Below, piece by piece: positions 1 to 10,542 of a stretch of DNA of 64,000 nt. The stretch comes from Diphasiastrum complanatum (lineage: Eukaryota; Streptophyta; Lycopodiopsida; Lycopodiales; Lycopodiaceae): contig CM055114.1 of the NCBI GenBank assembly GCA_029204225.1, positions 17,339,849 to 17,403,848 of the forward strand, in the 5' to 3' direction. The notes below the pieces were generated by a model, which was not told the origin of the DNA, did no database searches, and saw only the letters and a program-made list of their open reading frames with translations. Position numbers and translations under genes: made by a program. Position 1 is the first letter of the stretch. Each line of letters opens with the position of its first letter.

Positions 1-1110
1 ACAAACTTCACAGGTTTTATGGAGTTGAGAAACTTAAACACCTCAACAACCTTCACAGGTTTCATGGAGTTGAGCAACTATCGCCAAAACATACAACCCC
101 TTTGTAGATAAAATTGCAAATGAGATGTTCTAATTTCATGTAGTAGCCATAAGAGAATCTAGCATGTTGTCCTCTTTCTTAACATCTCGCCAGTTTTTGC
201 ACTAATGCCAATCACTATGACAAAATCTACTAATTTCAGGTTTCACTACCTTGAATTGAGAGTTGTTTGATTTTTTCTTTGAAGACCCCTAACTTTGACG
301 TCTCAGGCTTTCTATTGAGGACTTGGCCTTTCCAAACTCATCTTGGTTCAAACTTTAGTTTATTGAAAACCTTGGCACATCTTGGTTTTGCAGTTTTCTG
401 ATCGTAATAACAATCCTCACTTTTTTCAATGTAAATGGAGACTGGTTACCAGGATGATCTTTCCACAAGCCAGCATGGTTGCATCGGTAACCAGCTCCAA
501 CATCAATTTCAATGAGAAAAAAGTTCACAAGAGAAAAAAAAAAACGTGAAGTTCAGATTGCCACTGTGCCACGGGCTAAATTTCAGCAGCTATGACCAGA
601 ACCCTCTGTTCACGGGGTTCGCCGAACCTGATCACCCCATCCAGTTCCTCGATACATTCTTGTTCATTAGTACGCATGAGATTGATCCAAGGGCCTGACG
701 CCGTCATGAACATGTGAATGATTTCAATACCACTAAATGGTAACTTCAGAGCTAGCATTTTAACTGCTTCGAGTCATGGGTTCTGTTCTGAAATATGAGT
801 CGTGACAAAGAGAATAAACCAAGCACTGATGATTTTTCTTAAGCACTATAAACATACAAAACAAGCTTCGTACTCCTAAAGATAACCATAAAAGGCTGGC
901 ATGAGAAATGACATAGAGACAAGGGTTGAAGGAGAGGTTCATACGGCATCCAAAGAGGAAAAACTTTGACGAACCGGCCCCAGAATGGCTGCAGCACGTA
1001 CTTTGCCAAATACGACTTGTCTATCCCACTGTACTTATACTTGTGAAGCGTCTCTATGCCATGTCTTCCTATGTAGCCCATGCTTTCTGTTCCTCACACC
1101 TTCTCGCGAC
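1..1110. other. Intergenic, no gene recognised
   Basis: Short ORFs occur on both strands but none resembles a known protein and none has supporting splice or promoter context. The first 75 bases contain two similar segments around 'cacaggtttcatggagttgag'-like sequence (a short local direct repeat). Nothing else was recognised. Confidence 0.5.
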
Positions 1111-1522
1111 AAAATGATAACACGGGCCTTCTGCGAGCTTTTCTTAGACAACTATACAATGAAACCTCACTATTTCTCACAGAAACAAGTAAATGAGCTC
1201 CATATCAATAGCAGAAACCGCCGGACGTAAATATCACAGTTCTTTTTCAGGCTCAGTTAGCATGAAGGATGAAACAAAACATATCATAACACAGGCCTTC
1301 CCCGAGCTGTGCTTAGATGTGAGCACAGTGAAACCTCAGTATTCCTTGCAAAAACAAGCCAATGAGCTCCATATCAACAGCAGACATGCTTCTTGGTTTC
1401 CAAGAGGAGGCTCGAACCTGGGACCAAAGAAACTTTGGATGCCAAGCTAACCAGCTGAGCCAACCCTGTTGGGTAACAGCAGAAAATGACCTGACATAAA
1501 TATCACAGTTCTTTTGCAGGCT
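1111..1522. repeat. Diverged tandem duplication, about 140 bp units
   Basis: Unit 1 (about 1111-1252) and unit 2 (about 1277-1522) align along their length: both run from an 'aacac.ggcctt' start, through 'aatgagctccatatcaa', to 'tcacagttctttt.cagg'. Unit 2 is longer only because it carries a SINE plus its duplicated target. Unit 1 therefore serves as a natural empty site. The short ORFs across this block are not conserved between the units and are not called as genes. Confidence 0.75.
1385..1474 (-). mobile_element. tRNA-derived SINE, copy 1 (90 bp)
   Basis: On the minus strand it reads ACCCAACAGGGTTGGCTCAG and continues. It has a pol III A box (TGGCTCAGCTGG) and, about 40 bases later, a B box (GGTTCGAGCC). 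It ends in a small hairpin, CTTGG-aaa-CCAAG. It is flanked by the 9-bp direct repeat AACAGCAGA (1376-1384 and 1475-1483). A second copy lies at 58793-58880. The acceptor ends do not pair, so it is not a tRNA gene. No poly(A) tail is visible. Confidence 0.8.
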
Positions 1523-3380
1523 TGTATTCTATGCAGGGGGGAGGGATCAAAATGAAGAAGAGACGAAAGCTATATGAAATAGATTAGAGTGAGCGAGAAG
1601 ACAAAAAGGGGACAGCGGCGTCAGAACAGAGCAGGTCTGCACCTTTTATCGTGTATTTTGCCATCGCAGAGAAAGAGAGAGAGAAGACACAGATCGAGCA
1701 TCACAGTCTAGCTTGAATGCGAAGCAAAAACGGAAGAGGTTTGATAAATTTTTGTTGCTCAGAAAGAACCAGCGCCAGTGCTCACGAAAAATCTGCAAGC
1801 CCATAAATCGACCCGGTTGCTTTGAATTTTGTTGGTTGATATCTCAACCTAATCGACCAATTTCACAACGTTAAAAATGAAAAAATTGGTCATGCTGAAA
1901 ATTGATATCAAAACAGCCGACTACCAAAAAAACCAAAAGCACGGGCACCAGCCGATGGAAGATACTTTTGTGCGTTTAGCTGGCGCAACGTAGGAAAAAG
2001 GGGGCCAACTGGCAAGCTCATAATAAAAGTGAGTGGACTGGGTTTATATTAAAAGTAATGGAGGCAAGGAAATATACGAGGATTCCAGGAATATTTAGGC
2101 CTATTCATATTTGGTCCATCATTCTAGCACGCTTTAGCATCCATGTTCAATATAATGCAATTAAAATTTCTACATATTCTACCCATTTGATGATGGCCAA
2201 TGGGACACAAAACATCACTAATGTCAAAGTTGAAAAAACAGATCACTCCCGTCACTCTCACTGTTGATTTCGCCGCCCCTAGGGACTGGATATGGCGTGT
2301 CTTCAATCAGTTTTGCAACAAATACAATGGTTGCAAAGCCATATTCAGATGGTGGCCAAATTTGTTGTAAAGGTTCATAGAAAGATTTTTCCAAGTGTAA
2401 AGGCTAGTAAGAGATACCACTTCCTAGCTCAGGTTTGGCATTTGCAAGGCAATGCACATCAAAGGCTAGTTTGCCTTTCAAAGAAAAGCAAAAATTTCAA
2501 AAGCATGTCATGTGAGTGGTAAACTTAAAATTTGACCTTCCATTTCAAAAAATAACTTTAAAAAGTTAAAAGTTAGGATATATTGAAAATTTTAAAACTC
2601 TATTATGAAATAAAAAGAATATATATATTAAGTGGTTAAAAGGTTCATGATTATTTTATTTTACAATTACTTTTACATTATACATGTCATGTGAAAGGTC
2701 AAAAAGAGAAAGCCCATCAGAGTGAAAGGTAGGGGTGCACTTCAAATTCCAAGCCTGCTTACATGTGTGTCGTCGAGCTCAATTTCATATTAAAGGTCGT
2801 GTTTTTTCAAATACTCTCACATTGCCCTTTTTTTAAGATATGCATGACTAAGTTGCTCATGATCTTTCAACTTTCTTCTTATGTTTATAGAATTTTAAAT
2901 GACCCATAATAAATGTACTTATAAATTTCATTGATGGCCTTTTTATGACCCATAATAAATGTCGAAGTTTTCTTTACAAACTCTTGGATCTATAACATGT
3001 GAAGAGAAAACATAAGGTGGCTTTCAAACTCATATTCTTATTTATGAGCTGGATTCTTAAATTTTTCATGAACAGAAAGTACACATAAGTCAGATTCCAC
3101 CGATTCTGCTTTGTAATTGTGGGGCCGTTATTTCCATACAAATCCAAATCTTTGCACTATACCTCCCCATTTCCCAAAGAAACTCAATATTTTCATAATT
3201 TTGAGGTTTTGCTACAAGTCATTTCTGGCAATGGCACACCTCGTGAGATTGGTGTCCCTCCCAAATGCATGATGCATCCAAACTTCAGAGGCATTGAAAG
3301 GATGAAGGGAGACAATCACACATCATTAATCAATGGTAAAAGAACCAAATTAAAAAGAAAAATGAATTCTAAAAGAAGTG
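1523..3380. other. Intergenic, no gene recognised
   Basis: AT-rich sequence with only short unsupported ORFs. A purine-rich stretch of GAGA type is present near 1670-1685. No recognisable protein similarity was found on either strand. Confidence 0.5.
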
Positions 3381-3392
3381 TTATTTTGGGAG

Positions 3393-4690
3393 TCAAGAGG
3401 GTACCCTTCCCAGCCCTCTCACCAATGTGTCAAAGGACTCCATGCTCAATGTTTTTGATGAATCAATTGCAAAAAATTCACTTGGATCCGATTTTACAGT
3501 TGCATTTGGCCCTCTACAAACTACCTTGAACCATTTCACATCAAATAAAAAATAGTGTCCACTTTCACCAAATGACACATCATAATTTATTTTGTATAGT
3601 TCCTACGTATTCTATATCTCCTGAGATGAGATTCCGATCTCGTGCACTGCTTTTGACTTTCTTGTTGGAAAGATGCTATTACACCACAATCGTGTGTGCG
3701 TCTCTTGTTATCAATCCTTTCAACACGAAAGTGCAAACCAAAAGCCCATATAGCATTATACATTTTGCACTGCCACATGACAAACATGAATATCATAAAT
3801 AATCATTGTGAATGAACATGGTGTTTCAAAATGATTAAACAAATATTGTTATAAACAAGAATGTTCTAATAATAAAGTATCTAAAGAATAATACCTTCCA
3901 TTCGCATCCTCTTGCAAAGTCTCATTCCGCGTTTGATATTTTTTGTCCCTCTTTTGTTGCTTTTTGTAGTGTGTCATGCATCCACTCTATAGTGCATTGC
4001 TTGGGCAATGGCTCAAGATCATGTGAACTTGAGGCCATGTGTCTTCCTTTATTCTGTCGTTGGCGCTTTCTAGACAAGGCCCTCTCTTTTTTTCTTCTTC
4101 ATATAGGTCTAACCATTTATCCATAACTCCACAATTATGAAGCATGAATGTAGAAATTTTTTCTCGTTGGAAGGGTGCCAACCTATGGACCTTTTCCATC
4201 CCTTGAGATTTTTCACTAGTTATCTCTTCGGCTTCCTCATCACGCCACAATAGTGGAGCAGATGGATGTAGTTGTGCAAAATTTCAGTAACATAAAAGAG
4301 AGATTCATGTACTAACCATCCCTCTAACATGCTACCTTCAGGCCTTGCCTTTTGACGCACAAAATCTTTTAAGACTTTCATGTACCTTTCCATAAAGAAC
4401 ATCCAAAGTCACAAATGGTTAAAAATAAGTGTTTTATTTAATGAGTTCATGTATCAATTGATTTAGTTTAAATACACATGCAAAAGATAATTTATGCACT
4501 TATACCTAGTGTGCACTGGACCAGTAATAGAAACTTCCTCAACCAAGTGCACCAATAAATGCACTTGTGAGTCCATGATGGAAGTCGAAAAATATCTCTC
4601 AAACATGCACACAATCTCCACCATATCCTCATGTCTCTTGTGAAGATCCAGCTCACAGATTTCTTTTGAACACATCCATCTGCAACATAT
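3393..4690 (-). pseudogene. CACTA (En/Spm, TNP2-type) transposase remnant
   Basis: Minus-strand fragments in the order expected for the C-terminal half of a TNP2-type transposase. The segment at 4675-4463 has DUF4218-like wording (VCMFERYF..SIMDSQVHLLVHLVEE..ITGPVHTRY). 4402-4220 continues it (ERYMKVLKDFVRQKARPEGS). 4250-3987 resembles the linker that follows. 3796-3587 carries NKRRTHDCGV, which matches the conserved 'RRTQNSGV' region before DUF4216, and 3578-3393 (LFDVKWFKVV) resembles DUF4216 itself. Fragments are separated by stops and probable intron remnants; the catalytic N-terminal half is missing. No CACTA terminal repeats were located. Family assignment is from remembered domain signatures. 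Confidence 0.7.
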
Positions 4691-4840
4691 TCAATTCATT
4701 TTATGTCTATTTGAATTTCCAATCAATAAATACTAAATAAAAAAATGCACCAAGTACATGTAAATACCTGACAATGATTGATAGTTTGTATTTTATAAAT
4801 GCTACTTGTTATGTTCCATGCTGAATCTGGAGCTGCATTC

Positions 4841-5528
4841 TTAACAGTGATGGTAAGGGAGAGGTAAATGTTCTAAAAATTTGGCGAAGGTTCTGGCGAA
4901 GGACCAAGAGTAATACTGGTAATTTTGCAAAAAAAAATGATTTTTTTGGCAAAAATATGGCAATATGACAACTGACCCTGTGAAACCCTTTCTATTTTTG
5001 GTATTATTCTTCGCCGACCTAGCAGTAGATAGATCTGAATTACACCTAAGCATAGTGAATCGGGCGAAGGTTATTTTCTGTTTTTTTAGGGTTTTGGTTA
5101 TTTTTTTGGTGTTTTTTTTATGTTTCTGGAAATTTGTTGGGAATTAATCTTCTCCCTTCAAACTGAAGATTTTGTAAACAAAATCGAAGGCGTCTGCAAT
5201 CGGCGAATGTTTTCTGAAAGAGGATAAGAAGTTCTAAGCTCTGATAACGCTTTTTGCCTATTTTTGACCAAATCTGACAGATTTGACCGATTTTTGTTAT
5301 TTTTTATGATATCTCAGATGCAAATGGATCTTAAGATTGGTGATCTGAATAGCTTTTCCTGTTTAACAATCAGATTAGATTTCAAACAAGCAAATCCACT
5401 CAAATCAAGCAAAATTAATCCCAAACTAACCCTAAAATGTAGATCTAACACTATTCATGCCACGACAAGATGTCTAATGCAAGCTAACCATCTAACAATC
5501 ATGCTACAAACTGAAAAATTGGCGTAGC
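4841..5528 (-). mobile_element. Ty3/gypsy untranslated leader fragment
   Basis: This minus-strand segment lies immediately inside the primer site at 5529-5546. It has no convincing ORF. It contains several 'aaccttcgcc'/'ggcgaagg' words, also present in the plus-strand leader at 8461-8997 and at 10200-10310, which links these fragments to one element family. The coding part of this copy is absent; it ends against the CACTA remnant. Confidence 0.55.
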
Positions 5529-5546
5529 TCCCCGGCAACAGCGCCA
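5529..5546 (-). promoter_or_regulatory. Primer-binding site, tRNA-Asp type
   Basis: The plus strand reads TCCCCGGCAACAGCGCCA. Its reverse complement is an 18-base match, with one mismatch, to the complement of the plant tRNA-Asp(GUC) 3' end, the primer typical of Athila-type Ty3 elements. Four bases separate it from the LTR that starts with TG at 5551. Confidence 0.7.
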
Positions 5547-5550
5547 AAAT

Positions 5551-6160
5551 TGTAATGGGTTTCTTTCCTTGCCTAACATGAATCCAAGATCTAGTCAATC
5601 TAGCATCATAGAGACGGAGTTAGTTGTCACGCGTAGGTTCGTTCCCATGAGAGCGATAGTTTTAGTTCAGATTTCAACATGAATGGAAGATCCAAACTCT
5701 AATTCTACATCCATTAACCTTATTCTTTAACACTACGATCCATTAACTCTACGATCCACAACAAATATAGCTTACACTTCCTCTCTCTCTCTCTTTCTCT
5801 CTCATAAGAAGTATAATAATCCCAATAACAATCAGATTCAACAATTAGCAAAAATCCAAAGAAAGCATGATAGATGGAGAAGGAAAGAAGAAGAGCAAGG
5901 ACATTCATCAACTCATTTCTGAAGAGAACCAATCTGCTTTATTGAAATGAGGAAATGAACATGAGGAGCAACTCGAGTTGGTCCCTTCTTATAGTAGAGA
6001 GGAGGACCCTGGCCTCTGAGTCCTATTGGTCCATTCTTGCCTCTGAACCATTTTGCAAGCTGTAAAAACCCGGGAAGAGGGCGTCCTAGCAGTGCAAATC
6101 AGGTCTGAAGTGGCCGTGGACAGCCGCGCTTCAGTCGTGTTGTAATCAGCTTACTTTGGT
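5551..6160 (-). mobile_element. Ty3/gypsy 5' LTR (outer end uncertain)
   Basis: The inner edge is fixed by the primer site; on the plus strand the LTR begins TGTAATGGG. Read on the minus strand it has a TATA box CTATAAGAAGG (plus 5984-5994) followed about 45 bases later by AATAAA (plus 5938-5943), the usual promoter/polyadenylation layout of an LTR. A CT-rich stretch lies near 5780. The outer boundary and target duplication were not identified. Confidence 0.55.
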
Positions 6161-6905
6161 GGCAACCATAACTACAGTTCGTGTAAGAGAGAGAGTCGGA
6201 GGAGGTCGTGGGTCTGTTCACACAAGGAACCAAGGCAAACACGTAGTACTTTGAAGTGGACAGCATTTGCAAGCCTTTCCATTAGTGCACAGAAGTGCTC
6301 ATAACCGTTGGATAAAGAACTTTCAAGATCGACGGCTAAGATCGCGCTACCCAGGAGGGATATCCACAGTTGGATCAGAATCGACCATTGGATGGAGTCT
6401 GAAGGGTTATTGAAGAGGGCCCTGAAGAAGTGAAGTGCATTTTGGCCTTCAACTTCATGTAAAATTCTCAAAGTGAGAGTTGAGTTGGGTCCCTTCACAA
6501 TTGAAGAGTGAAGTTTCTTCAAAGTGAAGAAACAGTTCAAAAACAAGAAAAATCCCTATTTTTGGGTCCTTTGTCCATTTTGACCCAAACGAAAGGCTAT
6601 AACCTCCAAACGAAGGGCACCCAAATTGTACCTGCAAGTACGGTATAGCAAAACATAGAGATTGCAGTGGAGAAAGTGTTCGGAGTGCGCCAAAAGTGAT
6701 TTCACCATTCCACTGGGCACGTAGTTGGGGTTGACGACTGAGTGCATTTCGGAAGACGACGCCGATTTGGCTTTCAAATTGGTGGAAAAGCGGCGAGTGG
6801 CCTGGTAAGGAAAAAAGTGCAGGTCATTATTTTCAACTGCTGATATCACAATTGGCCTTGGCATACTATTTTTAGTATACGGTAGAAGTTTCAAGCAGTT
6901 TTGCG
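6161..6905. other. No gene; probable leader/LTR sequence of adjacent retroelements
   Basis: Several minus-strand ORFs of up to 124 codons are present but have no family resemblance. The segment lies between a minus-strand Ty3 LTR and the plus-strand copia gag start, so it is probably the untranslated 5' part of one of them. No tRNA-Met primer site was seen. Confidence 0.4.
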
Positions 6906-8460
6906 ATGGCAGACATGGGAGAGTCCATTTTGAGTGAAAGTAGCAAATTGGACGGGATTTCCAACTATGCAGAACATGCTGATGGAGAAAGACGTGTGGG
7001 AAGTCATCACAGGTGATGAGAGAAGGTCGCCAAATGAAGCGGATATCAAAGTGTTCGACAAAAAGATGAGGAAGGCTTTGACCTTCATTAACTTGTCATT
7101 GAAGGATCACATTATTACCCACATTTGTGATGTTGTTACACCCAGACAGGCATGGGATGTGCTGAAGGAGCAGTTCGAGATGTCAAATCTGTCAAGAATC
7201 ATGTTTCTGAAGTCAAAGCTGAATAGTGCCCGAATGGAACAAGGAGAGCACATTCAGACGTACATGACCAGAATCAAGACAATGAGGGATGAACTACATT
7301 CTACTAGTGAGCGCATATGTGATGTGGAGCTGTTGCACAATGTCTTGGGTGGCATTGCAGAACTCTATCAGATGTTTGTGAGCGGAATAGCATCAAGAGA
7401 AAGATTGCCAAACTTTGATGAGCTCACAGGAATCTTGATGCAGGAAGAGCAACGGCGAGAAATGGTGAGAGCTAGACGTCAAAATACTCACGATCAGGCA
7501 CTTGCGACACACCAAAAACAAGGCAAGGGCAAGGGTAAGTCTAAACAACAACTTGCCAAGTCTCAGGAGGATGAGGGATCTTCCAATAAAACCAAGAAAA
7601 AAGACAAGTGCTTCCATTGTGATAAAAAGGGCCATTGGAAGAGTGAATGTCACAAATTCCTGGTGGAACAAGGCAAGGGAAAACCAAAACAAGCAGGTAA
7701 CATTGTCGATGAGGGTGAGATTGAAGACTCTAGCATCTTCATATCTGCATTGTCATCTAATTAAGATGATCAAGCGTGGTATATTGACTCGGGAGCCACA
7801 AGACACATGACAGGTAACAAGAGTTGGTTCAGTAGCTTGAAAGTGTTGGATAATGGAACGTCCATTTCACAAGCAAATGGTGAGGTGTGCAAGATCAAGG
7901 GGATAAGCATCGTTTCAATCCAACTACCTGATAGCAAAAGCGAGATGATCAGGGAGGTACTTTACGTACCAGGTTTGAAGAAAAATCTACTTTCTGTTGG
8001 AGTCATTACTGATCAAGAGTTGAAAGTAGAATTTGCCCATGATCGTTGCTTTGTGAAGGATGTACACCAAAAGTTCAAAGTTATTGCGGATGGAGTAAGG
8101 TAGCCCAATACAAAATTGTACAGGTTGAATGCTACAATCAAGGGGCAACATGGACTCGTATTGTCCATTCCATCACAAACTGAGTTGTGGCATAAGAGGC
8201 TTGGTCACTTGAACTTGGGAAGCCTCAGTTTGATGAGAAAATTGGAGACGGTAACATGATTGTCTACTATAGAGGACCACTTGAAATCGATGTGCGAACA
8301 TCTAATATGTTTAGAAAAAACAAAATGAGCTATAGACAACTACTTTGATACGTACTCACCAATGGTCAAGATGACAAGCATTCGACTACTCCTTGCATAC
8401 ACAACATAATACAATCTAGAAATACACCAGATTGATGTCAAACAGTCTTTCTCCACAGAG
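6906..8460 (+). pseudogene. Ty1/copia gag-pol remnant with integrase deleted
   Basis: An ATG at 6906 begins a copia-type Gag (SSKLDG..NY), shifts frame near 6935, and continues open to 7764 with MQNMLMEKDVWEVITG, a typical Gag core, and a zinc knuckle CFHCDKKGHWKSEC (about 7612-7653). After a stop, the protease motif DSGATRHMT (about 7785) and VLYVPGLKKNLLSV follow in 7765-8103, then the GAG-pre-integrase motif ELWHKRLGHLNLGSL near 8190. The sequence then jumps, near 8260-8320, straight to the start of reverse transcriptase (KMTSIRLLLAYTT, LEIHQIDVKQSF). The whole integrase is missing, and the element is cut off at about 8460 where the Ty3 leader begins. Non-functional. Confidence 0.85.
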
Positions 8461-8997
8461 AAAGAATACTATTTTTGAGTTCGGCGAAGATTCTTCTTGA
8501 TCAGAAAACAAAAAATCTTGATTTTTATCGTCGACAAAGTACAGAAACTGTATTTTCTGGTGTCAGAAACTTTCATCCGATTTTCCATAGTTTTATCTGT
8601 GTCAGATCTTTCATCTGAAAGGTCGGCGAAGGTTATTTCCCAAGAAATTGTCAGAAAAGTTGATAAGAGAGTTTTTTTTTTTTTTTCAAAAATAGCACTG
8701 TTGAACCTTCGTCGACCCAACCTTCGCCTAGGGAACCTTCGCCAGTCCTATTTTTAGTTTTTGATTTTCCAGATCAAGTCTCTATCAAAATTTGGTCAAA
8801 TCTTATATATTCTGATTTGGATTCTGAGAAATTTATCATTTTTGCGAGGTATCGGTTGATCGAATTTCGAAATATTTTTCATAATATAGAATCAGATTCT
8901 TGAAAAGAGAAATAGATCCAGCAGATCTGATATGAGATAGTTTTGACTGAAAAATCTAGATCCAATTTCATTGTCTGCTTGATTTGAATCTGAGAAG
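8461..8997 (+). mobile_element. Ty3/gypsy untranslated leader (+)
   Basis: This non-coding segment precedes the gag ATG at 8998. It contains repeated 'ggcgaagg'/'aaccttcgcc' words as in the minus-strand leader at 4841-5528. It starts abruptly at the end of the copia remnant, so its own LTR and primer site are missing. Confidence 0.5.
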
Positions 8998-10192
8998 ATG
9001 GCTACCCCTGGAGGTGCTCCACAAGAAGTCAATCCAATCATTGCTAGAAGATCTACCCTGATTGGATCTACCCAAATATAATGGATTAACAGATCCAGTT
9101 AGATTTCTTCAGATCTATGTTGAATCCTGTGAAGTTTATGGCGAGATTTATCCTCAAGATAAACTTAAGTTGTTTCCTATGGCCTTAACATGCGCATCAC
9201 AAGATTGGTACTATAATCAAGACGAAACTGAGTGTACAAATTGGGAGGTTGTTAAACGAGCCCTTATCACACGGTTCAAACTGCGAAAGTTTATGGAAGA
9301 TCCTTTCCTACTTTTAAGTAAGATTAAAATGAGAAAGAGGGAAATCGTTCAAGATTACATTGAATAGGTGAAACGTCTCAGATCTGAATGCGAACCTGAG
9401 CTGATTAACGAGAATGCCATGATTATGTGGTTTTTGTCAGGTCTACCTAAACGGATCAGACGTGAGCTGAAACGTCAAAATGAGTATGCACTCTTGCAAA
9501 ATGCTATGGATGATGTAATTCGGGAGGAGGATAAAGATTCAGATGATGAGCCGAATATCAGTATGTTGCCTTATACAACAGGGCAGACTACTACGACATC
9601 CACCACTATTGCATCAACGAATGCCAACGCTACTGCAGAAATGATGCTCAATGAGTTCGAGAAACTTGGGAAGAATTAGCAAAAACAGATGGAAAAGTTG
9701 CAGCCGCAATTTGATGAGAAGATCAAAGCATTGGAAAAATTCCACGGGGAAGCAAAAAAGGAACCTGAAAAGTTTGCAAAGACTTTTCCTACCAAGGAAA
9801 ATGTCTGGTGTTCTATTTCTACAGGGAATCAAACAGTAAACGAGTGTCCTCAATTGGAAATACAAATGGAACTCAGTGTTTGCCATCCGTGTAATTCACC
9901 TGATCATGAGACTGTTTTTTGCAACTTCAACCCTCGGATAATTCAACAACGGTATGTCCGGATGGGATATCGAGAACCATAGTATGGAGGAAATCCAGCA
10001 GCAAGACCGCGACAATTTGCTCTTGGATACTCGGAACGTTTAGCTTTACCTGCCCCACCAAAGCACTCCGCTCCTCCTGCTAGTTTGATGGAACCAGAAC
10101 CTTACGAAAGTGTTGTGCAATGGAACTATGGTAATGATGAAGAAGGTGGATCTTCATAACAGTATGCTATTTATGCTACCGCTCAACAATAA
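8998..10192 (+). pseudogene. Ty3/gypsy (Athila-like) Gag, decayed
   Basis: ATG 8998 gives MATPGGAPQEVNPIIARRST, then a frameshift near 9055 leads into 9062-9982. The retrotransposon Gag core is clear: LTDPVRFLQIYVESC, KLKLFPMALTCASQDWYY, NWEVVKRALITRFK and KMRKREIVQDYIE. Two in-frame TAG codons (about 9365 and 9677) split the frame. A lysine/glutamate-rich coiled segment follows, then a cysteine/histidine cluster (CHPCNSPDHETVFC) near 9880-9925 that resembles a zinc knuckle. No protease or polymerase follows; after about 10192 the sequence returns to 'ggcgaagg' non-coding words. Association with Athila-type elements rests on the Gag type and the tRNA-Asp primer site in the related minus-strand fragment. 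Confidence 0.75.
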
Positions 10193-10542
10193 GCCTCCAG
10201 AAATTGGACCAGAGCACCCCTTCTGGGCGAAGGTCCATCCTTTGCCAGACCTGGAAACATTCGCCTGATAGGTTCAGATCCTCAAAAACCTTCGCCAAGA
10301 TTTTTATAGCCTATTTTGATAGTACTGTACATGTCTGCAATATTTTTTTCAGAACTGATTAGCCAAACTACTATTCATGTAATGGACCCACCAAATTCAC
10401 CTATAAGTTGGCTGACTTCGACTCATTCCTCACTTGTGCTAGCGAAGCTCTTGCGAATTTTTCTTGCAACCAAAGCCTTCCAAAATTCCTGCACTGCTTT
10501 CTAAAACACTTTCATGTGTTTTATATCTCCTTTCTGATCACC
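10193..10542. other. Non-coding spacer between gag and downstream ORF
   Basis: It contains three more 'ttcgcc'/'ggcgaagg' words (10225, 10260, 10290) like the leaders. No ORF or RNA gene was recognised. It may mark the site where polymerase sequence was deleted. Confidence 0.4.

Noticed and set aside
1385-1474. Possible tRNA gene
   Set aside because: A and B boxes are present but the acceptor ends do not pair, and target-site duplications flank both copies, so it is a SINE.
3119-3529. 136-codon ORF on the plus strand
   Set aside because: It overlaps the minus-strand CACTA remnant and shows no known motif; treated as a shadow.
6172-6546. 124-codon ORF on the minus strand
   Set aside because: Lies in retroelement leader/LTR sequence, with no similarity or supporting signals.
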